This document shows, one piece after another, positions 1 to 7,977 of a stretch of DNA of 51,252 bases (positions are counted from its first letter, which is position 1; the number at the start of each line of letters is the position of its first letter). Source of the DNA: DTU032 sp964346175 (lineage in GTDB: Bacteria; Bacillota; Clostridia; Saccharofermentanales; DTU023); the NCBI GenBank assembly GCA_964346175.1, contig CAYFTG010000009.1, positions 1 through 51,252 of the forward strand. The letters run 5' to 3'. A model generated the notes under the pieces. The model was not told the DNA's origin and did not search any database. It was given only the letters and a program-made list of their open reading frames with translations. A program made the position numbers and the translations under genes.

Positions 1-704
1 AAACTCCCTGTACCACCACAGATCACCGGCTGTATCAGCTCCGCAGCTCGCTCCGACAAAAGTAATGCACCTACGCCTTGTGGTCCCAGAAGTCCCTTAT
101 GTCCGGTAATAGCCAATGCATCTATCTTATCTGTACGCATCGAAAGAGGAACAGTCCCGGCAGCCTGGGCACTGTCGACTGCAAACAAGATTTTTCTTTC
201 ATTACAAATCTGTCCGATCTCATTTAGCGGTAAACAGGTGCCTACCACATTTGAAGCAGCAGTCACAACGACCAGTTTTGTCTCCGGTCGGATGAGGTCG
301 ACAATCTTTTCCGGGTCAAGGCGACCGGACTTGTCTGTCGCAGCTATTGAAAACTCTATCCGCCCTTCATCTCGCAACTGAGTCAACGGCCGCATCACGG
401 CGTTATGTTCTATTGAGCTGCAAATGACATGATCGCCATTTTCCAAGATCCCATAAAACAAAACATTAAGGGCCATCGTTACGCCCGAACTAAAAGTGAC
501 ATTCTTGATTTTAGGAGCTTCAAACAAAGTAGCTAGCTGTTCTCTGGCTCTGTAGATCATAGCTTCAGTGTCAAAGGCGCCTGCATATATTCCACGTGCA
601 GCATTGAAGGCACCGGCATCAATGAATTTCATCATCGCTTCACCTACCGAAGGTGCCTTGGGAGAAGCCGTACTCGCTTGGTCAGTGTTAATAAACAATT
701 TCAT
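1..704 (-). CDS. cysteine desulfurase / selenocysteine lyase family aminotransferase class V (partial, C-terminus off the left edge)
   Basis: About 234 codons are visible, starting at ATG 704-702 behind a good ribosome binding site (AAAGGCGG). The start MKLFINTDQASTASPKAP and the motif TGHKGLLGPQG (PLP-binding Lys203) are typical of class V aminotransferases of the NifS/CsdB type. The variant found beside selenium genes is often annotated as cysteine desulfurase family protein. Family role: removal of S or Se from cysteine or selenocysteine, leaving a persulfide or perselenide for selenophosphate synthesis. It is divergent from yedE with about 150 bp between them and lies next to selA/selB, so I infer a selenium-mobilising role. 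The remaining third of the protein and its catalytic Cys are outside the window. A plain sulfur role cannot be excluded. Confidence 0.85.
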   Translation of the reverse strand, partial: MKLFINTDQASTASPKAPSVGEAMMKFIDAGAFNAARGIYAGAFDTEAMIYRAREQLATLFEAPKIKNVTFSSGVTMALNVLFYGILENGDHVICSSIEHNAVMRPLTQLRDEGRIEFSIAATDKSGRLDPEKIVDLIRPETKLVVVTAASNVVGTCLPLNEIGQICNERKILFAVDSAQAAGTVPLSMRTDKIDALAITGHKGLLGPQGVGALLLSERAAELIQPVICGGTGS

Positions 705-767
705 AAAATGCCGCCTTTGCGTCTTTATCCGAAAATCCTATAAAGCTAAATAATTTATATGCAATTG

Positions 768-773
768 TATAAT
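768..773 (+). promoter_or_regulatory. candidate -10 box for the yedE operon
   Basis: A perfect TATAAT lies 83 bp upstream of the yedE start in the AT-rich divergent intergenic region. No convincing -35 box stands 17 bp upstream, so the assignment is tentative. The rest of 705-856 shows no clear operator or riboswitch. Confidence 0.35.
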
Positions 774-856
774 ATGCTTGATTTGCGCAGGAGGCAAACA
801 ATAGGGATATTCAATAAACTTTGTCCGCGTAAATTAATTTTTGTAAGGAGAATAAT

Positions 857-1960
857 ATGAAGAAGAAAAATCTGTTTCTTGTTGTAGTAACAGGCTTGGC
901 TCTGGGTGCTGCCGGTGTCGGTCTGATGCTACTGGGAAACCCAGCCAATATGGGTTTCTGTATTGCCTGTTTTATCCGTGACACTTCCGGTGCTCTGCAT
1001 TTGCACTCAGCCCCGGTTGTACAGTATGCACGTCCGGAAATTATAGGTCTAATCCTAGGAGCGTTCATTGTTTCGTTAGCTACAAGAGAATTTAAAGCCA
1101 GAGGCGGTTCATCTCCTCTAACACGTTTTGTTCTCGGTTTTTTCGTGATGGTATCTGCTCTGGTCTTCCTGGGATGCCCCTTGCGCATGGTTCTGCGTAT
1201 GGCCGCAGGCGATCTCAATGCCTGGGTTGGTCTCGTAGGATTCGTCGCAGGAATATTCATTGGAGTTCAGTTCCTCAAGAGAGGTTACTCCTTGGGTCGT
1301 ACTTATAAGAAGAATGCAATTGAAGGCGCTACCACGCCCGCAGTACAGGTCGTCTTGCTGATCATGCTGCTTGCAGGTGGTGGTCTACTGGCTTCATCCG
1401 AATCAGGACCTGGTGCTGCTCGTGCACCTCTGTGGATTGCCCTGCTCTTGGCTCTTGTTATCGGGGCCTTGGCACAGCGCTCACGTCTTTGCCAGATGGG
1501 CGGTTTCCGCGACTTGATCATGTTGAAAGATCCTCACCTCTTCTGGGGTGGTCTGGCTATCTTCGTTGCTGCCCTGATCTTCAACCTCGCAGCCGGCACC
1601 TTCAAACTTAGCTTTGTGGGTCAACCGATAGCTCACAGCCAATGGCTCTGGAATTTCCTGCCGATGGTTGGAGTTGGTCTAGGTTCAGCACTACTCGGTG
1701 GCTGCCCGATGCGTCAGCTTGTTCTTACAGGAACCGGTAACGTTGACTCCGGTATCACTGTGCTCGGCTTATTAGTCGGTGCGGCCTTCTCTCACAACTT
1801 CGGCCTTGCTTCAGGCGGCGAAGTCATCGAAGAAGGAGTCAGAGTAAGTGGCGGCGCTACACAGGCCGGTCAAATTGCTACTATCGTGTCGCTGGTAGTA
1901 ATGTTAGTAATAGCTTTCGCATACACTAGCAGTAAAATGAGTCAAAAAGAAAGGATATAA
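857..1960 (+). CDS. yedE: YedE family putative selenium transporter
   Basis: This is a 367-residue polytopic membrane protein with roughly ten hydrophobic segments. The start ATG 857 follows a strong TAAGGAG site. Conserved cysteine motifs of the YeeE/YedE family are visible: GFCIACF near residue 35, FLGCPLRM near 115, SRLCQMGGFRD near 215 and LLGGCPMRQ near 280. In selenium-using bacteria this subfamily co-occurs with selD, selA and YedF, and is taken to import a selenium (or sulfur) species; the substrate is not proven. It is followed 2 bp later by a TusA-like gene and then a DUF3343 gene, which supports the selenium assignment. It is almost certainly co-transcribed with the next gene. Confidence 0.88.
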   Translation: MKKKNLFLVVVTGLALGAAGVGLMLLGNPANMGFCIACFIRDTSGALHLHSAPVVQYARPEIIGLILGAFIVSLATREFKARGGSSPLTRFVLGFFVMVSALVFLGCPLRMVLRMAAGDLNAWVGLVGFVAGIFIGVQFLKRGYSLGRTYKKNAIEGATTPAVQVVLLIMLLAGGGLLASSESGPGAARAPLWIALLLALVIGALAQRSRLCQMGGFRDLIMLKDPHLFWGGLAIFVAALIFNLAAGTFKLSFVGQPIAHSQWLWNFLPMVGVGLGSALLGGCPMRQLVLTGTGNVDSGITVLGLLVGAAFSHNFGLASGGEVIEEGVRVSGGATQAGQIATIVSLVVMLVIAFAYTSSKMSQKERI

Positions 1961-1962
1961 AA

Positions 1963-2169
1963 ATGAAAACCGTTGATGCACGTGGACTATCCTGTCCCGA
2001 ACCTGTCTTTTTAACTAAGGAAGCAATGGATGCAGGCGAGTATCCCTTCGCAGTCGTTGTCGACGATACGACTCCGCTGGAAAACATTAGACGCTTTGCA
2101 AATCTGAATAAACAAACTATCGAAGTAGCTGAGGCTGATGGCGAGTACACCATTACCTTCGTAAAATAA
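1963..2169 (+). CDS. TusA/SirA-domain protein, YedF-like (short form)
   Basis: This 68-residue protein consists of only a TusA/SirA fold, with the diagnostic motif RGLSCPEPV and the sulfur-carrier cysteine Cys11. It starts 2 bp after yedE, so the two are translated as a unit. Selenium-linked YedF proteins usually have this domain plus a C-terminal DsrE-like domain; here only the N-terminal domain is present. TusA-type proteins carry a persulfide on the Cys-Pro cysteine, and I infer that this one relays S or Se delivered by YedE and the nearby desulfurase. General tRNA thiolation (TusA proper) is the alternative, but the neighbourhood argues against it. Confidence 0.85.
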   Translation: MKTVDARGLSCPEPVFLTKEAMDAGEYPFAVVVDDTTPLENIRRFANLNKQTIEVAEADGEYTITFVK

Positions 2170-2186
2170 GATAGTATACTCACGGC

Positions 2187-2219
2187 TGGGCAGGTTGACA
2201 AGTTCTATCAACCTGCCCA
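2187..2219 (+). promoter_or_regulatory. 12-bp perfect hairpin between the YedF-like and DUF3343 genes
   Basis: Arms TGGGCAGGTTGA (2187-2198) and TCAACCTGCCCA (2208-2219) are perfectly complementary around a 9-nt loop. No T-tract follows, so it is not a standard terminator. It ends 12 nt before the ATG of the DUF3343 gene, which lacks a recognisable Shine-Dalgarno sequence. A role in mRNA stability, processing or translational control is plausible. Confidence 0.6.
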
Positions 2220-2231
2220 CAATATTAGCTG

Positions 2232-2471
2232 ATGAAATATGTAGCGACATTTTACACTCATTTTGGCGCCTTTAGTTTCCACAAGCGCCTCAAAGAACTT
2301 GGCGATGAATCCGCCAAGTTAATTGCTGCACCTCGCAAAATCAGCGTCTCCTGCGGAACTGCGGTTAGTTTCACTCATGAATTCAATTCGCAAATCATGG
2401 CTGACGAAGATACAGAGGCCGTCTACATTGTTCAAGAAGATGAATTCGAGATAATTTATCATAACGAGTAG
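2232..2471 (+). CDS. DUF3343 domain protein, putative Se/S carrier-like protein
   Basis: This 79-residue protein starts MKYVATFYTHFGAF and carries a single central cysteine in SCGTAVSF (Cys38). DUF3343 proteins are small, often encoded beside YedE/YedF or cysteine desulfurases, and are annotated as putative Se/S carriers; no biochemical role is established. It is third in the yedE-yedF-like-DUF3343 array, separated by a hairpin. ATG 2232 is chosen because the family begins at this residue, although no clear ribosome binding site is present. I infer a link to selenium trafficking from the context only. Confidence 0.78.
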   Translation: MKYVATFYTHFGAFSFHKRLKELGDESAKLIAAPRKISVSCGTAVSFTHEFNSQIMADEDTEAVYIVQEDEFEIIYHNE

Positions 2472-2520
2472 TACCTATACCCACCTATAAATAAAACTAT
2501 TCTGAACCCTCACCGCAATT

Positions 2521-2529
2521 TGGTACAAT
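2521..2529 (+). promoter_or_regulatory. extended -10 promoter element upstream of selA
   Basis: TGGTACAAT matches the extended -10 pattern TGnTAtAAT. It lies 41 bp before the selA ATG, and the -35 region (near 2501) is weak, as is usual with extended -10 promoters. This suggests selAB can be transcribed separately from yedE. Confidence 0.5.
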
Positions 2530-2570
2530 GTAAAGTAATTATTTACTATCTTAGCCATAGAGGAGTTTGT

Positions 2571-3962
2571 ATGAAAAATTTTTCCAGCCCCCGCGATTTA
2601 CCTCAGATTGATGAATTCATAGAATTGGAAGATCTGCAAGAGCTAACCGAACTGTACGGTCGCGCCCCTGTCCTTGAAGCCAGTCGTACCTGTATCAATA
2701 ATCTGCGCCAAAGACTCCTACATGGTGATGCTGGTGAAACTATGGAATCCTTAGTGGCTGCAGTTTTCGAACATGTGAATAAAAGTCAAAAACCCAAACT
2801 ACGACGAGTCCTTAATGTCACCGGTACCATTTTACACACCAACTTGGGACGCGCTCCCCTAGCCCAAGCTGCAGCAGACGCGGTCTCTGAAATCGCCTCC
2901 TCTTATAGCAATTTGGAATTCGATCTCGACAATGGTAAAAGAGGTTATCGTACAGCATACATCGAGCAGATGATGCAAGATATTTTTGACGTTGAGGCTG
3001 CTGTAGTAGTTAATAACAACGCAGCAGGAGTCTTATTAACATTGGCCGCTATAGCCCGCGGCAGAGAAGTCATTGTTTCCCGAGGAGAACTGGTTGAAAT
3101 CGGCGGCTCCTTCCGCATACCGGAAGTTATGAGTGAAAGTGGCGCAAGACTTAGAGAGATTGGCACCACCAACAAAACACATCTTAGAGACTACCGCAAC
3201 GCCATTAATGAAGAGACGGCTGCCTTGCTAAAAGTACATCGCAGCAACTTTCTTCTAGAAGGCTTTACTTCCGAAGTTTCCATCCAAGATTTACAGCTCC
3301 TAGCACTGGAAACGGGCCTACCTTTAATTTATGATTTAGGAAGCGGCTCCTTTTCTGAGGCCTTGGGCACAATTTTACCTTATGAGCCGACAGTCAAAGA
3401 AGCAATCAATGCAGGAGTAGACCTCATTCTCTTCTCCGGAGATAAGCTCTTCGGCGGCCCTCAGGCAGGCTTCATCCTCGGTCGAGAGGAATATATTGCC
3501 AAGATCAAGTATCATCCTCTTTTGCGACCACTGCGCGTCGACAAGATGACCCTAGCCGCTCTTGAGGCAAGTCTGCGGCTGTACGCTGACCCGGAGAAGG
3601 CAAAGGAAAACATTCCTTTGCTTCAAATGACTTTAATCGATTCGGACGAACTAAAGGAACGCAGTTTGCGTCTACTCGAGCGCTTAGAAGAACATGGCAT
3701 CGCTGCCACGCTGGAAGAAAGTACAGCCGTATTGGGTGGCGGATCTTCACCCGGAGTGCAGATTCCCTCCTACAATCTAGTTGTGACACCAGCAAACGAC
3801 CAATCAGCTCAAAAGCTGGATGCCGCTTTGCATCAAGCAGAGACTCCTGTAATAGCACGCATCGTACGCGACCGCCTACATTTCGATTTGAGAACGATAA
3901 GAGCTGAGGAAGATAAAGAATTGGGCGATATTCTCCTCACCGTACTAAAAGAGGACAAGTAA
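2571..3962 (+). CDS. selA: L-seryl-tRNA(Sec) selenium transferase
   Basis: SelA is a PLP enzyme that converts seryl-tRNA(Sec) to selenocysteyl-tRNA(Sec) using selenophosphate. The protein has 463 residues from ATG 2571, which follows AGAGGAG with good spacing; the open frame continues 51 bp upstream without a signal. Family signatures include NVTGTILHTNLGRAPL near residue 83 and FSGDKLFGGPQAG, in which Lys292 is the PLP lysine. The length agrees with bacterial SelA. It overlaps selB by one base. Its substrates in this window are the Sec codons of grdA and grdB. Confidence 0.97.
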   Translation: MKNFSSPRDLPQIDEFIELEDLQELTELYGRAPVLEASRTCINNLRQRLLHGDAGETMESLVAAVFEHVNKSQKPKLRRVLNVTGTILHTNLGRAPLAQAAADAVSEIASSYSNLEFDLDNGKRGYRTAYIEQMMQDIFDVEAAVVVNNNAAGVLLTLAAIARGREVIVSRGELVEIGGSFRIPEVMSESGARLREIGTTNKTHLRDYRNAINEETAALLKVHRSNFLLEGFTSEVSIQDLQLLALETGLPLIYDLGSGSFSEALGTILPYEPTVKEAINAGVDLILFSGDKLFGGPQAGFILGREEYIAKIKYHPLLRPLRVDKMTLAALEASLRLYADPEKAKENIPLLQMTLIDSDELKERSLRLLERLEEHGIAATLEESTAVLGGGSSPGVQIPSYNLVVTPANDQSAQKLDAALHQAETPVIARIVRDRLHFDLRTIRAEEDKELGDILLTVLKEDK

Positions 3963-5860
3963 TGAGCAATAACGTAATCATTGGCACAGCGGGCCATGTC
4001 GATCATGGAAAAACCTCGCTCATCAATGCTTTGACAGAAATTGATACTGATAGATTGCGCGAAGAAAAAGAACGCGGCATCACCATAGAGCTCGGTTTCG
4101 CCTATCTGGATTTACCTGACGGAAAACGAGCAGGGATAATTGATGTACCCGGACACGAACGCTTCGTCAGCAATATGCTGGCAGGGGCCGGGGGAATAGA
4201 TATTGCACTATTAGTAGTAGCTGCTGATGAGGGCGTAATGCCTCAAACCCTGGAGCATCTGGGCATTCTTCACTTATTAGGTATCAAGCAAGGGCTGATT
4301 GCTTTAACTAAGATTGATCTGGTTGATCAAGAATGGTTGGAACTGGCGGAAGAAGATGTGCGTGACCAGATTGCGGGCACCTTCCTCGAAAATGCGCAGA
4401 TTTTTCACGTCTCTTCCCGCAGTGGCCAAGGAGTGGCGGAACTGAGACAGGCTTTAATCGCAGCTGTCACTAGTGTCGATGAGAAAAAGCTCTCAGTCCC
4501 CTTCCGTTTGCCAATCGACCGCGTCTTTACACTGAGCGGAATCGGTACAGTCGTCACAGGGACATTAATTGAGGGAAAACTGGCAACAGGTGACGATGTA
4601 GAACTCTACCCCCAAGAAGAGAAAGTGCGCGTGCGTTCCGTGCAGGTCCACGATGAGGCAGTATCTGAAGCGCAAGCGGGACAAAGAGTTGCCGTTAATC
4701 TCTCCGGCACCAAGAAAGATGAAGTGGAACGGGGTAATATCTTGGCTGCCAGCGGCTCTCTCTACCCTTCATACATTCTCGACGTAGAACTAAGAGCCTT
4801 AGAGCATAGTCGCTTTCAAATTGAGAACGGAATGAGAGTACATTTCTATCATGGTTCCAGAGAACTCTTGGGCCGCGTCGTCCTTCTCGATCGCGACCTT
4901 CTCGAAAAGGGTGAGAGCGCCTTTGCCCAATTGCGTCTGGAAGAGCAAACCTATCTTAAGTACGGCGATCACTTTGTCATCCGCTTTTATTCCCCTGTCG
5001 AGACCATCGGTGGTGGAATCGTCTTGGATCCGATGGCTATCAAGCGTAAGCGCTACAGCCAAATTGAAGATTTCGAAATAATGCGCTCAGAAGATGCCAC
5101 AGAAAGATTAAACCTTTTACTGAAAAACAGCGCTTTACGTTTCACGCCTCTGAACGAACTCTATTATCGAGCCGGGCTTCAAGCGGCGGAGGGTCAAAGA
5201 CATCTCGAGACCTTAGTCCAGCGTTCTGAAACCTTGCAGCTCAACGAGCAAACAGCCCTGCATATATCGGCTATGGAAGTCTTGGCAAAGAAATGTAGCG
5301 ATATTTTGCAAGATTTCCATCAAAAGCTGCCGCTCGAACGCGGCATGAAGCGTGAATCTCTGCGCACACAGCTGCTGCCGCGTGCGAGCCTACAGATTTC
5401 CGATCGCGTTATTGATGAGCTGATAAGTCTCGAATATATCGAAGATAGAGGGGGGCTAATAGCCTTGCGTAGCCACTCAGACGCCTTATCTCATCAAGAA
5501 GAAAAGCTCATCGCTGAGCTTAGTAGCCGTTATCTGACTGAGGGTTTCTCCCCTACTGCGACAGATGAATTAATCGCCGAGTACGACAAAAAAGATAAGC
5601 TTGACCAAATTCTCTCTCGGATGTTAAGTGATGGTATTTTAGTACGACTTACAGAGCAGATTTTTATGCACCGGGAATATGTAGATAAAGCTTACGAGCA
5701 AGTAAAAAAAGACGTCGACGAGCGCGGTTCTGTTACACTCGCCGACTTTCGTGATGAGATCGGATCTACCCGCAAATACGCTATTGCTATTCTCGAATAT
5801 TTTGACCGCATGAAACTCACTCGTTTGAGCGGTGATGTACGGCTTTTACTTGGGAACTAA
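3962..5860 (+). CDS. selB: selenocysteine-specific elongation factor
   Basis: SelB delivers Sec-tRNA(Sec) to UGA codons marked by a SECIS hairpin. The 632-residue protein has an EF-Tu-like GTPase with G1 GHVDHGKT (11-18), G3 DVPGHERF (61-68) and G4 TKID (116-119). Beta-barrel domains follow, and a C-terminal half with winged-helix repeats binds the mRNA hairpin. The start ATG shares one base with the selA stop, so the two are translationally coupled. Its 3' end overlaps by 15 bp the end of the convergent DUF2156 gene. Confidence 0.97.
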   Translation: MSNNVIIGTAGHVDHGKTSLINALTEIDTDRLREEKERGITIELGFAYLDLPDGKRAGIIDVPGHERFVSNMLAGAGGIDIALLVVAADEGVMPQTLEHLGILHLLGIKQGLIALTKIDLVDQEWLELAEEDVRDQIAGTFLENAQIFHVSSRSGQGVAELRQALIAAVTSVDEKKLSVPFRLPIDRVFTLSGIGTVVTGTLIEGKLATGDDVELYPQEEKVRVRSVQVHDEAVSEAQAGQRVAVNLSGTKKDEVERGNILAASGSLYPSYILDVELRALEHSRFQIENGMRVHFYHGSRELLGRVVLLDRDLLEKGESAFAQLRLEEQTYLKYGDHFVIRFYSPVETIGGGIVLDPMAIKRKRYSQIEDFEIMRSEDATERLNLLLKNSALRFTPLNELYYRAGLQAAEGQRHLETLVQRSETLQLNEQTALHISAMEVLAKKCSDILQDFHQKLPLERGMKRESLRTQLLPRASLQISDRVIDELISLEYIEDRGGLIALRSHSDALSHQEEKLIAELSSRYLTEGFSPTATDELIAEYDKKDKLDQILSRMLSDGILVRLTEQIFMHREYVDKAYEQVKKDVDERGSVTLADFRDEIGSTRKYAIAILEYFDRMKLTRLSGDVRLLLGN

Positions 5861-6748
5861 ATTCCTAACAGTATATTTTTTAACTAGCCAGATAGGATTA
5901 TAGGAGAGCTTGGACTTGCGCAAGCCGGGGGCTCCTGCGTCATCTTCCCTGTTGACGTAGGCAATACCTTCTTTAGCAAACTCGCGGATAAAGCTGGTCA
6001 TCAGAACCTGATATGCACCGCGATAGTTAGTGTTGGCCTTCTCGACGTGCACATAGAGCGTGTCGCCGTCGTACTCTCCTAAGGAGAAGCCAACCATTAG
6101 ATCGTCCTCAGCATATAATGCTGCTCCGAAGGCGCGATATAATTCCATGTTATCCAACACTTCATGAATCTTCTCGGCCTCTTCCAAAGTGTCGGCTGTC
6201 GCTTCAGTATCTTCTTCAACGTAGCGATCTAGGAATTGGTGTACTTCGGGAAGCATAGCTTCATCGATAACCTTAAAACTGCTGTACGGGTACACGCGAT
6301 TGAAGCGGTTAATGTTATTTCTAGTGGAGCGATGGATTCTTCCTTTTAGCCCTAATATATCTTCAACCTCATAGAGATAATCAAAGTAATCCCTTTCCTC
6401 GCATACATCCATCTCGGCATAAAAAGATTCCAATATCTCCAGGTCGCTTTCGCCCACAATACAATATTGAAGCTCGCCGTCGCCCTCACAGGAATCACAG
6501 TACTCCTGAAGAAGTCGCATACCCTCTTCCCTGTCACCGCCTAACGGGACAGTGAAAGAGCACTCATCGTCAAAGATGCGCAGACGGAAAATGAGATTTC
6601 CCGCTCCAAAAGCATACTCATACTTAAAAGCGTCACGCCAAATGTAAGTACCACCTACAGTCCAGTCGCAAAGCCGTTGAGGATGCAGCTCTAAATAGGG
6701 AGTAATTTCCGGAATTGTATCAAGTGTTAGTTTTTTAAATTCAAGCAT
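5846..6748 (-). CDS. DUF2156 domain protein (GNAT-like, phosphatidylglycerol lysyltransferase C-terminal type)
   Basis: This 300-residue soluble protein begins MLEFKKLTLDTIPEITPYL. Its C-terminal half has the features of the DUF2156 fold: a predicted acyl-CoA/aminoacyl transferase core and the terminal motif NREDDAGAPGLRKSKLSYNP. Related domains in MprF transfer an amino acid from aminoacyl-tRNA to lipid, but this protein lacks membrane segments and its substrate is unknown. It is last in the minus-strand gene run after grdD, behind a hairpin, and lacks a good Shine-Dalgarno. The 3' end overlaps convergent selB by 15 bp. Confidence 0.8.
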   Translation of the reverse strand: MLEFKKLTLDTIPEITPYLELHPQRLCDWTVGGTYIWRDAFKYEYAFGAGNLIFRLRIFDDECSFTVPLGGDREEGMRLLQEYCDSCEGDGELQYCIVGESDLEILESFYAEMDVCEERDYFDYLYEVEDILGLKGRIHRSTRNNINRFNRVYPYSSFKVIDEAMLPEVHQFLDRYVEEDTEATADTLEEAEKIHEVLDNMELYRAFGAALYAEDDLMVGFSLGEYDGDTLYVHVEKANTNYRGAYQVLMTSFIREFAKEGIAYVNREDDAGAPGLRKSKLSYNPIWLVKKYTVRNLVPK

Positions 6749-6764
6749 AACAATCGCAAAGAGA

Positions 6765-6796
6765 GCGAAGTCCCCTTAGCAACAAAGGGACTTCGC
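6765..6796 (-). terminator. hairpin after grdD, probable (weak) terminator
   Basis: Arms GCGAAGTCCC and GGGACTTCGC form a perfect 10-bp stem with a 12-nt loop, 19 bp after the grdD stop. On the minus strand the stem is followed by TCTCTTTG, a poor U-tract, so termination may be partial and allow readthrough into the DUF2156 gene. Confidence 0.6.
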
Positions 6797-6803
6797 CAAT
6801 AAA

Positions 6804-6818
6804 TAGTGCCGGGCACTA
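6804..6818. repeat. 15-bp palindrome TAGTGCC-G-GGCACTA at the grdD stop codon
   Basis: This perfect palindrome has the core GTGCCGGGCAC, one base different from the GTGCCAGGCAC core of the two palindromes at 24232-24242 and 26489-26499. It includes the grdD TAG stop (6816-6818). It is probably a member of the same small dispersed palindrome family. Confidence 0.5.
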
Positions 6819-7973
6819 ATCTTCGCTGATATACCCCGCCTTCCGCAGGATTTCCTCGGCCGCTTCTGCCTTGGCTTCTGACACCATGACAACTGGGCCT
6901 GTACAACCCATTCCACTCTGAGCGTAAATATTCTCTCGCCATAGATTGTGAACAGCATCATCCAGATCCAAGACTTCGATGCCGCTGATCTCGTAGGTAA
7001 CTACTTCCGTTGGCGGAGCTGCGACTTCTTCTTCCGGCTCTTGCTTCGCCGACTTGGCCTGACGTTCTGCTAAGATCTCCTTCAGGCCGGCTCCATTGGC
7101 CATTTCCATTTCCTTTTTATACACTTCGACCAATTTGCCCTTTACCATGGCTGCTGCATAGCGGATTGCGCCTGCAATCAGGCTCGAGCCGGAAGCGCGT
7201 GAAATAATGTGCACGATTCCGTTCATGCCTTCACCGACGCCGGGGCCGTAGCCTTCACCGACTGTTTCATAAGTTCCGCCGGATGAGTAGGCAGACAACA
7301 TTTTAACAATGACATTGCCGCTAAGAGAGTCGGTCACGAGGACATCCTGTGAGCCGAGCAAAACATCGTTGCCTCGCATTATTACTCCGCCGTCAGACCG
7401 CTTGGAACATGCGGCTGTAAGGGGGTAGCCGTTGTCACTGAGCTTCTTCAAAATCATCTCAGTCTGGCGGGCACCGTCGAGGTTAAGTATGCCGATTTGC
7501 GGTTTCTCAATGCCGTAGGCCTTTGCTGTCGCTATGCCGGCGATTGCCCCTTTAACCATTGCCTCTACACGGTCTGTAGCTGCTGTTCCGGTGGTTGTTG
7601 CCAGGAAATAGCTGCGACCTGTTGCTGGAGCGACTACACGACCTACAGTTGCGACTCCGATCGGGAAAGGATAATGCATTGCAACTGCAGCATCTGCTTT
7701 TCCTTCTTGGAGTAATTTCTCCATCACTCCAAGACAGTCGTCAGCACAGTCTGAAAAGACCGTTTCGATGCCTTCTGCTTCGAGGGTTCCAATGTAAATT
7801 ACTTCGATACCGTCCTGCGCTGCCTCCAGGCAAGCGGCCATTACATTTTCTTCGCCGTGTTCAGAGCCGATGCCGGGAACTGCGATTCTTACACTTTTTC
7901 CGAAAGAACCTGTTTCAATACCCTGCGCAATCTCTTCGAAAACACTGGCAATTTCTCTTTTGATATCCGTCAT
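6816..7973 (-). CDS. grdD: glycine/sarcosine/betaine reductase complex protein C, alpha subunit
   Basis: GrdD with GrdC forms protein C, which takes the Se-carboxymethyl group of GrdA and releases acetyl phosphate. The protein has 385 residues from ATG 7973, with AGGTGA as ribosome binding site; the longer frame upstream overlaps grdC and is not family-like. It belongs to the PlsX/phosphate acyltransferase superfamily. The C-terminal SGMGCTGPVVMVSEAKAE contains Cys357, matching the conserved reactive cysteine of GrdD (Cys359 in Eubacterium acidaminophilum, from memory). The gene starts 4 bp after the grdC stop. Confidence 0.95.
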   Translation of the reverse strand: MTDIKREIASVFEEIAQGIETGSFGKSVRIAVPGIGSEHGEENVMAACLEAAQDGIEVIYIGTLEAEGIETVFSDCADDCLGVMEKLLQEGKADAAVAMHYPFPIGVATVGRVVAPATGRSYFLATTTGTAATDRVEAMVKGAIAGIATAKAYGIEKPQIGILNLDGARQTEMILKKLSDNGYPLTAACSKRSDGGVIMRGNDVLLGSQDVLVTDSLSGNVIVKMLSAYSSGGTYETVGEGYGPGVGEGMNGIVHIISRASGSSLIAGAIRYAAAMVKGKLVEVYKKEMEMANGAGLKEILAERQAKSAKQEPEEEVAAPPTEVVTYEISGIEVLDLDDAVHNLWRENIYAQSGMGCTGPVVMVSEAKAEAAEEILRKAGYISED

Positions 7974-7977
7974 GGAA

